Source of the DNA: Brachypodium distachyon
Lineage: Eukaryota > Streptophyta > Magnoliopsida > Poales > Poaceae
Length of the DNA stretch: 64,000 nt
Direction of reading: 5' to 3'
Assembly: GCF_000005505.3 (NCBI RefSeq)
Contig: NC_016135.3
Span: 19,562,613-19,626,612 of the forward strand
Below the pieces are notes generated by a model. That model was not told the origin of the DNA and made no database searches. It saw only the letters and a program-made list of their open reading frames with translations. Below, one piece after another: positions 45,801 through 58,538 of the stretch. Positions within the stretch are counted from its first letter, which is position 1. Each line of letters opens with the position of its first letter. The translations under genes were made by a program, and so were the position numbers.

Positions 45801-48800
45801 GGTCCAGTTTGTAAAACTATGCTTGCACCAGACATTCAACTTGGTGCATCTCAACTGGTTGTGTCCACTTATATTGATTTTGTTACCAAATGGTTACAAT
45901 ATACAGTGACGACTCCCACAAGTATGTATGCTTTGAAGATGCAAACTCTAATAAGTTGCTGCTGTTTAGAACAAGACTAACCTGAACATCAAACTCAACG
46001 TCAAGTGATAATGGCCCTTTGTTAAGAACATATCTTTGAAAATATAGCAAAAATCTGTCAAGCTTTCTTTTTGCAGATCCTCTATCAAAATAGTGGCCAC
46101 AAGTCTGGAGAAGTGTAATGATCATCCTAATCCTGAAACAATCTTCTGGAGGATCAAGCACATCTTGCTGCACAGGATAAATCCATAGGATAATTTTTTC
46201 AGTAACAAATATATCAATTCCTTTAAATATAGGGATTAAGCATGAGCAAAGCATTAAGAGACAAAGAGCGAAAATCATGTTTGGTGGCATTTTTATTAAA
46301 CAGTGAAATTAAGAATAGAAAACAAGTTAAAGAATGCGGGGGTAAAAGTAGTTATATCAATGATGTTATCAAATTTATAAGTGCATGTATTTCTTTGCGA
46401 TATAACAAATCCAAAAAATGCACCCCAAAAAACCTAACACTTGACAGTATCTGGATTGCTGCAAGATCAGTATTAAAAAAACAGACAAATCAAATAAAGA
46501 CAGCAAAACTAACTTTTGACTTCTATTTATCCATTTACTTACTTCAACTGTTCCACAACCAAATACAATAATAAGGTTCAGTGTCTCAAAGATAACTGAT
46601 GAATCGATATGCTCATAGTTATATAGCTCCCCAAGGAATCGCATGTGGGCAAGTCGCCGTTGTTGCATCGCATAGTCATTCAGCTCAAGTCCAACTCTAA
46701 TCTCCTCTAGAACCTGAATCCAGATACACAAAAAAATACAATAGCAGTATGTCAGTTAATCCATTTATCACCAAAGTGTCATTAAATAAAGGGGCTTACA
46801 ACCTCCTCCTGCTGCTTTTTACAATGTTACTTAAGCAACTAGGCATATACAATATATCGCAATAGATAATACTTACTCAGTTACTCTACATACTAACAAC
46901 ATTCTTCTTATCTCAACTACAAAGACACATCAAATCTCAAGACCCAAAATACGGAATGTACTTGGTAAGTAATTTTTTTACAAGGATGAGTTAGAGCGCA
47001 GAGAAAAGAAAGAAGAAAGTAATTTGAGCACCCTACACAGAATTCAAAGAAAGAATCAGGATAGGCATACAAATGTACAGGATAGTTTGAAAGATGTATC
47101 CTGTACTAATCATGGTCTAACTTTGCATGCCATATATGTATTCATTGTAAGTCTAAAATAATTTCCGCTACTAACTTTTCATGTAATGGTTTACTGTTTC
47201 ATGAAAAAGTAACTCACCTCATCAATCACAGCCACAGGAAAACCATCATGATAGTGACTAAGACCAGCCGTCAGAAGAGCAATCAGATGAACTTGGCTAT
47301 ACTTTCCCTTGTGAACCTTGAGAAAACACTTCACCAGGTACTGCTCACACTCTGCCCAAGGTAACTTTCGTAACTGGCGAAGAACATGCTGAACACTTGT
47401 TTTGTCAAGATCTGAGAAAAGCAGCTTCCTTATGTACTGCATGCATTGAAAAATAATAGTAGTTCAGTTTTTATATACACATAAACATACTCCAGAAAAT
47501 ACTGGAAAGAACACAGATAAGAGGAACTACAAAAAATATTACCTGGTGCAAAGGTGGGCGAACTTTAGAGACTCTGGCAGATCTTTCTGGAGGTTTGCAT
47601 AAGTAATAAGCATTCTCTACAAGTGTGCTGTGGTGTGGATCCAAATTCTTGACATTTTTCAACCGCCTCAGTATTTCCAGCATGTTTGACATGCGAATTG
47701 TAGTCCCTTGTGAGAGATAAAGAAAGCGCCCACAGGTCTCAAGAAGATTGCAGGCCACGTCAATGTTATGATGGCTAAAATCATCTAAGCATGCCTGAAA
47801 ATACAAGTTGATCACATGACTAAACTAAGTTGGTAACAATTCAAGGTAAACTGATGTTGTGACTTGCAATACGATAATCATTTCTTGATTTTTCATGTTT
47901 GTGTATGCATGTAGAAAAGTTGATTGCCAAGTTTTAAGTAAAGATCATGAGGGTTGTATTATTTGAAGGGGAACTCGCCATAGCAGCGACTATCTGCTGT
48001 GCAGGATGATGGTGACATCATTGGTTGGACTTTAGATAAGGATAATGAAGGTAGGGACTTTGCAAAAGGCAGCATCCAACATAGTGACAGCTACTGGCTG
48101 CACAGTTTCACATCAACTCTAAACAAGGTGGCCGGGGGGAGAACATTAGGCAAAGGTATCATACGGCATAGTCGCAGCTAAGCCAGATCGCAATGCCTTC
48201 AACAAGTCAACTTTAAATAAGAATAATGACGTAGGACTCTATTCCTTCGCGGCTTCACCAAATTGAGCAGTGAGTAATACGTCAAAAACTTTAAATGTTA
48301 AAAAATATCTTTAGTTGTCTCGCTTATACTAAAGCAATTATAAAGAACCAATAAGTCAACATGAGCATGCAGCTTGGGCCCAACGGACAAAAAAGGTCCA
48401 ACAGTTGTCAGCTGAGCAGAAACCATCGGGTAGCTATGAATAAAAACAGGAAAGCTGAGATGCTCATGTAGCCCCTTGTTGGAAGAGAGCAGACGGGCGA
48501 GAATGCCTTTGTCAGGAAAAGACAAAACTGATAGTTGTGTGGTCTGAAACATGCCTTCCGTAGGAAATGCCACGCCTTCCCGTGTGGTTGAAAATCACAC
48601 AAGTGGTCACAACATGATGCGGCGTAAATCAGTGATTTTGAAACATACATAGCTTATGTGTCTCTATCTATCTAGTTAACCATTCTCGTGTCTGCCACAT
48701 GAACTGCACTAATTATTATTCCATGTAGAACACAAGAGATAATTCGTTCCAGTTAGAAACTATACACTGTAGTCCAGATGGCAAGCAACATATCACAAAC

Positions 48801-51800
48801 AGAAACTACTCGGTAGCATCTCAAAGTTGGTAACACAAAAGGAGAAGGAAATTAAGAAACTCAAGTAAAGTTCTATGACAGGAAGGTAATTCAGTAAATT
48901 CGACTTTTGTAGTTTTGCGTACCTTCAAACAGCTAAAAACAAGGCCTGAAGGTGCAATTTTGAATTTGCACAACTCGCCAATAAATCTAATGTTTCTAAT
49001 TTTTGTTTCGATTTTGATTTGATCCTGAAAAGGGAAATATTATGCAGAAAATAGTTAGTGCTTGAAAATAGATACGCTGCTGCTTATACTTAATTTGAAT
49101 AACATACCTAACTACAGAACTACAGAGAAGTACATAAATTGGAAGGAGCAAAAGCAATTTTGTTCTTAGTGTCAAATAAAACAGTGTATTCCTCGGAGAA
49201 AAACAATCCGTAAGTTAAAATAATATATTATGGGCATATACATGGATGAAGAGATGCATCAATAAGAGACAAACCTTCTTATTTATCAAAAAGTTAAACT
49301 CTTCTTCAATCATGGGCAAGAGCATACTTGGGAGATCCTTCATGCATTTGGACAAAGTGGCAACTAAACGGGAATAGTAAGGTAACAGTTCCAACGAAGT
49401 CCTTGGAACATTGAATAAGGTCCTCACAAGTTTCTTTCTGTTTGCTTTAGAATTCAGATAGCAAAACTCTACCTGAAAGAATAGGTAAAAAGAGTTTAAG
49501 AATAAGGCAGAACTATTTCGAATGCACAGACATACCTAAATCAGGTTATTACCGTCAATTGATCAATAAGATCTCGACTAACACATCTTGGCAGCCTCTG
49601 AAGCAGGTTGTCTAAACTTGCGCCATCAGTGACTCTTACTTTGTCACTTTCAATATCTTCTTTTCTGCCAGCATCTTTTTCTTTAGATTTTCCTTTATCT
49701 ACTTTCTCTTTGTCTTCTCTATTCTTGGAGATGATATTTGCTTTTACCTCCAATTGATGTTCAGGAACAGAAGTTTCAGCATTGTCTTGAACTTCATTTC
49801 CATGTTCCAATGTAGACTCCTGAACAAAATTCAGCAGATTTGCCACAGATTAATCAGATGGGTTGCTGAAGAAAAATAAAGTGGGGTCAGTTGTGGTGAT
49901 AAGAATCAACCTCATGGCTGTGATGCAAATATAGCATTCATCTCTAAAAAATAAAGAGAATAACAGAACATAGTCACGAGAATATGTAGTCAGAAAAGAG
50001 GTAAGGCCTGACAATAAAAGAGGAGTTGCCATTCAACCTTGTATAGGCTCCACTTGGCACTGCGGTTGATTATGGTAATCTTGTTTGCTTGATCTAATTT
50101 TAGATATTTAGGTGTTTGGCCATCTATTTCTTTTTCTTAATCAAGTTGCAAGCAAATATATTATTGAGTTTGTGTTCCAAACATAGAATATGAGATGTGA
50201 GAGAATGACCATTGAATGACATGTTTATCTAGCTTAATTCCATTACCAAAAAATAATCCTAGACCTTTCATAAGTCCTTTCCAACAGCAGCTTTAAAGAT
50301 AAACACAGCACAACAACCACAAACTGAGCCTTAATCTCTAAGACAGATATCCAAATGGAAAGTTGGCTTTGCACAACACACTATTCTTGAGTATGAGAAA
50401 CTCTTCTTACACTAGTTTGTTCATGAACCTTCCCATGCTGATCCACCAACTTTGGTTCAGCTTCTCCCAATAGCACACCAGGCACAAATACTCTGCTCAA
50501 AAGGATAGGTTAAGTAGGTTCAGAAGAATAAACACATGGTGCAATAACAAAACTGTGGATGGAAGTAAGTATGATTGATAACCAAGGAAAAACCTGAGAT
50601 CAGGCAAAGATTCATAAAATGCCTTCGTGTCTTCATCATCCCAGATAGATTCTACAGTAGAAGATTCTTTCCCAGTAGGGGATAAGTCAGTCCCTGTAGT
50701 TACCCTTGTTGTATGTCCATCATCTGGCATAACAGGAGGCTGCATATCAAGAGCTTCAGCTAAGCTGCAACAGAACATATTTAAATATTTGACAAGATCT
50801 GTGAAACAGATGTATAAAGTCCAAAAATATGGCAATAAGCTAAAAGGCAAAGTAAATATCATAATTGCAGCAACTGCTTGTTGTTCTTTCCAACAGATTT
50901 TTTTGTTTAAAAGCAAGAGAGCTGAAGAAGACCGGAAACTGTAAGCCATCTGTAGACTCATGATAGGCACTATATTGACTCCTAAAACTATTAGTTTAAC
51001 TAGTTCAGAATCATAGGTTCTTGTTTGCTGAATCTGTTTAGCTCTTGGTCCTTTACCCACATAATAACCTATAATCTGGCAACAGAAAATAAAGAGGAAG
51101 GTGCAGCAATATAAGAGTAAGAACTGGATGAAACCTATTTTCAACTAAGCCAACAAAATAAAGACTTTACCCGCAAAAAAAAAGACCTACTTGTGCAGCT
51201 GCAGAAGCGATATATAATGTAATATAAGATGGCATATTTTGATGGGGGAACTCACGATGAAACACAGTGCAATAACTGATCGAAAGATTTCCGAAGCTTC
51301 TCATACAAAGCAGTATTCTCATCACTTAGTTCGCCTTTGGCATTTAAAATCTTTGAATTTTCGGACTCCATTACACGAAGAGACTGCATAGTGGATGTTA
51401 TGCATGAGAAGATAGCATAATAAACACACTCAAGCAATTTCAGAGTAAAATATTAGCCTAAGTGCCTAACAACTTTAAATTACTTCAAAATAGTTTAGTT
51501 ACCGCATGTTCCGACTGGAGAACTACAGTTGTGGCATCATAGTAAGAGCTCAAGGCTTTCTTAAAGAAACTTTTAACATCATCTGTAACGCTGAGGCCTA
51601 CAAAAAACTGCAGTAGATAGAACACATGTCGTGAGTAGTCATAAGCAGTTAGAATTATACTGTTACCTCGATGCAGAACAGAACCAGTCACTGAAAGAAC
51701 TAGTTGCATGTGTCAATAAACCTAAGAAAAGGTAAGCATGTTACCCATGAATACTTAATTTTATCACTTATGCTTATGCATACATCACTGTGTTATAAGT

Positions 51801-54800
51801 AAAGTTACATTTCAATGCATGCAGAATTTACTATGAAGTATAAACATAAAGGCATTGACCATATTATCTTTCCAATCATTTTAGAAGGTCACTGGAAGTC
51901 TGCATATTCAAGAATGTACCCCCAGGCCACATGAAAGATTACTAAATTACTACAGATAGATCACCTTTGACATTTGCTAGTGTCATCAGCTAATACAAGA
52001 TGATGGAACTTAAATTTGGCTCACCTCATCAGAAGCTTCTTGCCCATGTTTTTGCAATCCAAGGAAATGTTTTCCTTGGCGGGCAAAACTAGCAAGGAGA
52101 GACAAATTTGTCTGTGTTGTTTCACGGTCCTTCAAATGCTCCACTGACGTAAGATCCTTTACGATGTTTATAAAAGTAGTAGCATCATCAACAATTCCAA
52201 CAAAATATAATTCCATAAGAAGTTTTAGCGTGCTTCTCTTCTTCATGGCCCTTGAGTTTTTATCTAAAGCCAGACAATCGCCAGATTTCCCAGGAAAGAA
52301 GGCTTTCAGGAGTCCTTGAACAAGGCAAGGAGAGAAGTCCTTGTATCGTTGATGAAGCAGCGAGCAAATCTGCATCAAATAGAATTCTAGTTCATAAAAA
52401 CGATCCCCCCCCCCCACCCCATCTTACTCGGAAAAAAAAGGTCCGCATAAAAACGAATTTGAAAAAATGTAAATTTACTAATCGTTTGGAGATCAAGAAA
52501 CTAGTGAAAACTGGCATACATAGATTGTGATGCCAAAAATAAAGCAACATCATAATATGCAACAAAGGGCCGCCTGTAACAAAGCACAAAGCTGATATAG
52601 ACAAAGATATATTGATACATATGTTATAACTGGGAGAAAAGGAACATGTGACTAAACAAATGTAGAATATTTCTACCAGAAAAGGGAAACCATTTCTACT
52701 TGTATGGGTGAGTGCTCCCACTATATCAACCATAAAAAAATTAGTATGAGAGAGTGTGCACAGATCTCAATGCACATTTCATGGCTGAGATAGTGGGTGC
52801 TCCATAGAAGCACAAACCCCACTTGGATCAGAAATAGACAGGGGATTCTGTAACCTAGAAAGCTAACTCATTTAAGTACAGGCGAAAAGCTTATACAGAA
52901 TAAATATGGTGAGCAAGCTGCGAGACGGATTAAAAACTAATTTGGAATAAAATAAGACTGGGAATTACCATTACTACTAACCTGAACAGTAGCTTGTATA
53001 TCAGCAGAACGGGGTTTGGCCTCACAAATGTAGGAAACTGCTTCACTGACAAATTTGCTTAAGTTAACACTTTTCAATTCTTCCATTAATCCATCCTTTT
53101 GTTCATTGGTTATAGTTCTGAGCTTCTTGATAACTGCTGTGTTGCGCTTAATGCTGGAATCGAGAGTTCTCAGGTAACTTGCATCTAAGAATGAACGATT
53201 GGCCATGTCATAATTATTCCAAACATCAGAATTGAAACATGTATATTCAAGACTGAGCTGAGCAAAATATCAATGTTGTCTCTCAACTCAGAAATAGCGC
53301 TATAGAAAACGAAATAGACAAACACCGAGTCATAGACATAATTAACATCTAATTCCAGAAGGCAAACACATTGAGGTTACTCGTACAGCCACAGGGAAAT
53401 TTGTAATTATAAGCTACTAGAAATCATTGAATGTAAATTCCAAAAGATTTCTAACCTCTCCATAAGTATGCTAGCTGCTGAGGAAACTGAAAATTCAATT
53501 TGATTCCTGAGCTTACACAAGTGAATTAGCTACATGAGCAATGCAGTAGATCCAATCTGAGTAGGGTTTCTCATCTTAACATGGTTTGTACTCCAAACCT
53601 TAAATTTTTAGGTTATGTGGGTACGTATCAAATAACAATAAATATTTCCCTTGTCTCTATAAAGTCATGTTTCTTAATTTTCTAGATACCACCTACATAC
53701 TTAACAGATATCATCCCTGACAAATAAATAAACTCTAAATGACTGTGTTACTGATGTAGGCATAGGAAGATTCATGTACATCAACATAGTAGGGAGTAGG
53801 GACCAACTTTCTATCTAGCAAGTTCTAAAACATCAAAAGATCTTCTGGAATTCATTTAGATGGGATGTAACGCAACATTACTACATGAACATCAGTTTTC
53901 CCTGGTTGAACACTATGAAACCCCCAACAGAAACTGTGGACTACACGGTCACCGTGACTTCCATTAAATAGCCATTACTCAAAGAAAAAGAAAGGAAGTA
54001 CCAGGCCTCTCAGGGTTTAGGTTACTCTGGCGGAGAGCAGCCTTTACATCAATAAGCTTCTTATATTCTTCAAGACGGGCCTCCTGCAAATAATCAATGG
54101 TTAGGACAAATTAAACATTTCGAACTTGAAGAGGTACGAAGATCGAAACATATACAATCACCTGGTAAATTATCTTTTAGACTTTTACAAAAGCTTTTAA
54201 AGACGTGTGAGAGAAAGGAAGTTAAGCGCGCAAGGCACTTTGTTCAATTGGTATAATGTTGCCAAAATAGTTTTTTCTTGATTTTAAATGTAAAGGTATC
54301 TGCTAACAAGGCATTTGGACAGCTTGCTCGCGGTGGCAATAAAATAAACTGGCAATAGGATAGATATTACACCAAATAACATCAGGTAACAACTGCTCTA
54401 GCTACCCTTGATAGTTTTTTCATGAACCTGGGATAAACTGGAAAACTTCAAATGTGCACTATATATGGTCTCCGTACTGCTTGTTAACCACTCTTAACGA
54501 TGAAAGGGAAACCTAACCAATTTGGACTATAGTGGTACATCCCATATTAGGAGGGCTACGAACTACGATAGTGCGAAATCCAAATGCATCTTCAGCACTG
54601 AACAACAATCCTAACAGTTTTAATCCCATTTTATTCACTAGATATCGAGGTTACTGATCCACAGTTCTCCAGAACATGAATCGTGTATTACATTTGGCTC
54701 ATTGGGTAGCCAGCAAGTAATGGTGTTCAAATTATATCAGCAAGAAGGGAAAGTGGCAGCTGTGGCATATTGAAAAGGAACTGGCATGACAGTGGGTACT

Positions 54801-56081
54801 CAGTATCAGAGAAGTTGAGAACTGCTTGACAACTATGTCTACGTAATATAGTTGGTCACTATGGTTTCTCTAGAACCATTTCCACTGTACAGGACAAGGG
54901 TTTGACCTTCTTCAAAAAAGAACAATTGCTTGATGGTCATCATGCTGACAAGTAAATGCCACCCAAGGAGTCCTTAATAATTGTTGGCTGCAGTAGCAGA
55001 TGACCGTTGATGGGCTCAGACGAGCACCATAACACATCCTAGACATACACCGGTTGCTCCTCAAGGTGGACCTCTTGCCAAGGCCACAGATGGCAGAGGA
55101 TTTATTAACGGGGGTGCCAACTGCCAAAATGATGATGACCTAGTACTTTATCTTGTCATTGGGGTTCAGATTTGGACCAGACAAATGGTATTGGATAACT
55201 CCCTATGCCGAGCTTGCCAGCATAGGGGGATTTGGCTCCATCAACGAAGCAAAGGTTTTCTGGTCACCGTAGGCTAGTTTTCTTGCCAATGTTAGATTTA
55301 CTGGGTTCCACCAGACAGCTCCTAGCCTAGCAACACGAATAGTTAGTCCTGTCTACTGTCTTAGGGTCCAAATGCACCCATAATCACCTTCGCTTGCTAT
55401 TTAAGGATCATGCACTTCACTAGTTAGTAGTTACTCCCTCCGATCCATATTAATTGTCGAAATATTACATGTATCTAGATGCTTTTTAGGCACAGATACA
55501 TCCATATTTGGGCAAATTTGAGACAATAATATGGATCGGAGGGAGTACATCATGGTGCTTCGTGACCAAGACTCCAATGGTCAATACAAAAGAAAAAAAG
55601 GAAATAAGAAAAAAAATGGTGTTGGAATTGTAGCTCAGCATACAGGTTTTGCTCCAATCACTGCCTTGAAGCTCCATCTGAGGCTGCAGTAATTGCAACA
55701 TGACCACAGGATTACACACTTTTAAGGCTGTGTTTGAGCATAATGCAAATCAATTTGCTCACTTCAATTGAGGAGCGTCCTTGGCAGGTAAAGTCTGGAA
55801 GTTGGCAGGGAGTGTCTTTTCTCAAACGTAATGGTCAAATAAATATCATCAAGTGGATATGCGACGAGAGTAACAGGGCATGAAGCCCTGAATTACCAAC
55901 TTTTGACTATAGGGATGGACACCAGTAAAATATCAGGAAGACAGGTATACAGTTTGAAACTACTCAGTCCATATCATTACTTGAGTTCTACTACCATAGT
56001 CACCTCATTAGCTTGCTTGTTATGATGTTCCTCTTCATCTTGCTTTTTTTCCTCGTGGCTCTCATTCTCCATGTAATCCAT
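42892..56081 (-). CDS. UPF2: UPF2, regulator of nonsense transcripts 2
   Basis: Sixteen coding exons from 5' to 3': 56004-56081, 54002-54083, 52982-53184, 52025-52369, 51503-51607, 51256-51383, 50594-50764, 50411-50492, 49553-49819, 49275-49472, 48923-49024, 47543-47794, 47218-47436, 46543-46713, 45982-46167 and 42892-43881. All junctions keep frame and sum to 1192 aa, close to Arabidopsis UPF2 (about 1180). The protein has a charged N-terminus (MDYMENESHEEKKQDEEEHH), a first MIF4G domain (from about residue 60, FL/YLRTLDSSIKRNTAVIKKL), an acidic/Lys-rich linker, a second MIF4G (about 460-670), a third MIF4G (about 672-860, the UPF3-binding module), an acidic stretch and the UPF1-binding tail (KVKVCVRVLVKKGHRQQTKQ). 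It ends in a Gly/Arg-rich segment. UPF2 bridges UPF1 and UPF3 in nonsense-mediated mRNA decay. No lesion is seen; the gene looks functional. Confidence 0.95.
44357..45292. mobile_element. Inverted-repeat element in the last UPF2 intron
   Basis: The left end TGTCATGGGCATGGACCCAT and the inverted right end TGTCATGAGCGTGGACCCAG match over roughly 70 bp (both continue to CAGAGTT(A/T)CTGTTCA and GGTACT). Flanks are CTTCA and CTTCT, a possible imperfect 5-bp duplication. The left arm goes on like an LTR (CTATAAAAGGGACACC, a TATA-like box). The interior (about 44770-45190) is full of GGCCAGGC/GCCTGGCC motifs. It may be two LTR arms in opposite orientation or a foldback-type element. Transcribed as part of the UPF2 intron between exons 15 and 16. 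Confidence 0.6.
45425..45485. repeat. Short tandem repeat in UPF2 intron
   Basis: CCGGTTCAGGCGGTTCACTG occurs twice about 27 bp apart. Nearby GGTTCACTGGTCC / GGACTGGTCGATGGTTCAGT motifs suggest a small degraded transposon over about 45360-45740, but its ends are not defined. Confidence 0.5.
50046..50330. mobile_element. Tourist-like MITE (family A) in a UPF2 intron
   Basis: Left GGCTCCACTTGGCACTGCGG and inverted right GGCTCAGTTTGTGGTTGTTG, like the ends of the elements at 39649 and 58384. TTA follows the right end; the left flank is ATA. Lies in the intron between exons 8 and 9. Confidence 0.6.
55434..55545. mobile_element. Stowaway MITE in UPF2 intron 1, 112 bp
   Basis: Left CTCCCTCCGATCCATATTAA and inverted right CTCCCTCCGATCCATATTAT are almost perfect inverted copies, with TA on both sides. 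The best preserved Stowaway in the window. Confidence 0.9.
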
Positions 56082-56123
56082 TTTGTTTCTTCACAAACCA
56101 GATGTGATCAATCATGCAAAGCT

Positions 56124-56820
56124 GCTAGGCAAATACAAAATCGCACATCAGCAGTTTGCTCAAATTTTCAGTTACTAAATAATAATCTCTCGAAATTTGA
56201 ACACGCATAAGCACCCCAGAACAAATAACTGAGCAAGAGTAAATAAAGTATGAACCCTCCAAATAATGCATCACACCTCACCTGCTGCTCGAATGTAAAC
56301 CTAACTATAACGACTACAGTTGATAAACCAGTACGTAACTGTCGGGAATTGGGCACAAAATGGGACGAATCTAGATGGTGCCTCCGGACATCCAAAATTT
56401 GTGGATGTCAGGGGGTTTAACTAACCACTGGATGACAAAAGGTCCATACCTCAAAAAGGTCGGATTGCGGACGGGGTGGAGTCGTGGAGACAGCAGGGAC
56501 TCGATATCGCGATGATGTAGACCGGGAACGACGATGGCGGCAACGCGCATAAGAGGCGGAGGGTTTGGGAGGGAGAGGCGAAGGCGGTGACGCGACTCGC
56601 GACGCCAAGCTAAGGCGCGGCGGCAGCACTAGGGCACGGCGTGGGAGACTAGGAAAGATTTTAGAGCCGCATTGGGTCGGGTCAGGCCATCTGGGAATCA
56701 GGAGAGGAAGAGGAAAGAAAGAACAAAGAACGGGGCAGCGAAGAGGAGAAATCCTACCGCAGAGGACATTGAATTCGACGGGCCCATGATGGCACTGATT
56801 CGATTCAAACGAAAACAACC
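56124..56820 (-). promoter_or_regulatory. UPF2 5' UTR, leader intron and promoter
   Basis: The ATG exon extends to an acceptor at 56124/56125 (GCCTAG). A GC- and CT-rich leader exon ends at 56450 with donor GAG/GTATGG, so the leader intron is about 325 bp. The leader exon begins somewhere near 56700-56800. No TATA box is obvious. Confidence 0.5.
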
Positions 56821-56902
56821 TCCTTTTGCACTAAAAAATATGAAAAAATAACCAAAGTTTGGAATTAACTGTGATCTAAATTGGTGTTTATTTTTTTTTC
56901 TA

Positions 56903-57027
56903 CTCCCACCGTCCAACAAAGGATGCCCCAACTTTGATTAAATTTGAATGCATCTGTACATTAAGTTATGTCTAGATATATCCAAATTTTGATAAATTTG
57001 AAACATTTTTTGTTGGACGGAGGGAGT
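56903..57027. mobile_element. Stowaway MITE upstream of UPF2, 125 bp
   Basis: Left CTCCCACCGTCCAACAAAGG and inverted right CTCCCTCCGTCCAACAAAAA, flanked by TA (56901-56902 and 57028-57029). Its left half together with 50 bp of flank is copied again at 57699-57815. Confidence 0.85.
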
Positions 57028-57441
57028 AATCTCTTTACGCACACTTGGTGATGACGATACGTCATTCTCCACACAATCCAAAAAGTAGACATTTAAATCT
57101 AATATACTCAATATTTCCAACTAAAAAATTAGAGTTTTAAATCTACACCGAATCGAATCTAATATTCTCGATTCCAAAAATTAGGGAGTCTGCAATAGTT
57201 GAGTCGGTATTGGCTCTCTACGTCATTTAGAGCAACTCCAGCCGTCCCCCCCATATGGCGTCCGGCCTGCCACATTTTCCGGCCGCGTCCCAGCCGGGCC
57301 CCGGATAGTGAATTGGGGCACCATTTAAAATTCATTGAAGTTGGCAAAATTTATTCAAATTAGGCGATATTTCATTGAAATTTGCGATAGTTTACAAAAT
57401 TAAAAAAAAAAGAAATCAAACCCTAGCCCTAACCTAGTCGT

Positions 57442-57690
57442 CTAGCCAGGAGGCGCCGCTGCCAAGCTGCTGCCGGAGTCGAAGCCGAAGCCGCTGTCGT
57501 CGTCGTCGTCGTCGTCGAGGACGATGACGCCCGGCTCCTGCTGCACCAGTGTCACCTTCTTTGCCGCCTCCTGCGTTGCCTCATAGTCCAGCCACGCCTG
57601 CACTTTGGCGTCGGAGGCCGTGTAGCCCAGGAGGCGCCGTCGCTCCGCCTCCTCCTCGCTGGCGCGCTCGGCGCGGCCTTTTATGGGCAT
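57442..57690 (-). CDS. Small ORF inside the Harbinger-type element
   Basis: Frame of 82 aa starting MPIKGRAERASEEEAERRRL, then a helical stretch (YTASDAKVQAWLDYEATQEA), a poly-Asp run (GAC/GTC-type repeats on the genomic strand) and a Gly/Ser tail. It is not a known enzyme. Such acidic proteins are common in this type of non-autonomous element, perhaps from a captured host exon. The first ATG lies exactly at the edge of the 142-bp insertion, so the ancestral frame may have started elsewhere. Confidence 0.35.
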   Translation of the reverse strand: MPIKGRAERASEEEAERRRLLGYTASDAKVQAWLDYEATQEAAKKVTLVQQEPGVIVLDDDDDDDSGFGFDSGSSLAAAPPG

Positions 57691-57830
57691 TCAAATTTAA
57701 TCAAAGTTTGGAGTTAACTGTGATCTAAATTGGTGTTTATTTTTTCTTTATACTCCCTCCGTCCAACAAAGGATGTCTCAACTTTGATTAAATTTGAATG
57801 CATCTATACACTAAGTTAGAGCTTCTGGGC
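57689..57830. repeat. 142-bp insertion flanked by a 20-bp exact duplication
   Basis: The 20-bp sequence CGGCGCGGCCTTTTATGGGC is present just before (57669-57688) and again just after (57831-57850). Between them about 115 bp (57699-57815) match 56856-56970, including 50 bp of the UPF2-side flank plus the left half of the Stowaway at 56903. The copy is about 90 percent similar by eye. Confidence 0.8.
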
Positions 57831-58383
57831 CGGCGCGGCCTTTTATGGGCGCCGACGTTTAACTCGTCGGGGGTATGAACACGGCGAGAAACAGGCGTTG
57901 GGAATGCGAGGGGACGTGCCGTGTGGAAGCCGATGGGACTGGACGGCGGTTTGACCCGACGACCGCCATTACTCGCCTGGGAAGCCGAGGCGAAGCCGGT
58001 GAGAGCGATAAATGACGCTGACAAGGCGGGCCCGCAGCAATAAAATGCTTCGTCGGCGCCCCCGCTCGCCCCCCCCCCCCCCCCCCGTGGGTTGGGTTCA
58101 GCCTGGGTGCGCCGGGTAACTTTTTGGGCCGTGCCGACTAAAAAAACAATTTGGGAAGGCCGGCTGGGTCGGAGTTTAGGAGTCGGCGCCCCCCAAGCCC
58201 GTTTAGGGGCCTTTGTGGGGCCGGCTAGAGATGCTCTTAGAGTTAACAGTAAAATAACACGTGCAATGTCTTGTGTCTTCGTACTAACTCTAAATGATTT
58301 TTTTAACATTAAATGCACATGTGACTGAATAAGCTTTCATCTTTGCCTTGCCAATAATGTTTGATTAAGAATTCCATGTCTTA

Positions 58384-58538
58384 GGCTCCGTTTGTCGCTG
58401 CCGCGTATTATCATAATCCCGTTTTTCACTATTTTCGTATTTGGCTAACTAACTTTTTTCTACTACTTTGTGTATATTTCCACAATAGATTATAAAATAA
58501 TTTCAACGCAGCACAGTTCAGCAATGCCAAACCGAGTT
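58384..58538. mobile_element. Tourist-like MITE (family A), 155 bp
   Basis: Left GGCTCCGTTTGTCGCTGCCG and inverted right AACTCGGTTTGGCATTGCTG, TTA on both sides (58381-58383 and 58539-58541). Shares TTTTTCACTATTTTCGT and AGATTATAAAATAA with the copy at 39649. Confidence 0.7.

Larger units (their letters stand above)
57230..58236 (-). mobile_element. Non-autonomous Harbinger-type element, 1.0 kb
   Basis: The left end GAGCAACTCCAGCCG and the inverted right end GAGCATCTCTAGCCG are terminal inverted repeats, with TTA outside both (57227-57229 and 58237-58239). It carries no transposase. The minus strand holds a short open frame (57442-57690) and a GC-rich upstream part. It is interrupted by a 142-bp insertion at 57689-57830. 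A C16-18 homopolymer lies at about 58070-58086. Confidence 0.75.

Noticed and set aside
54912..55127. Minus-strand ORF of 71 aa inside UPF2 intron 1
   Set aside because: Not flanked by usable splice sites in the UPF2 frame, and exon 1 to exon 2 already joins correctly without it.
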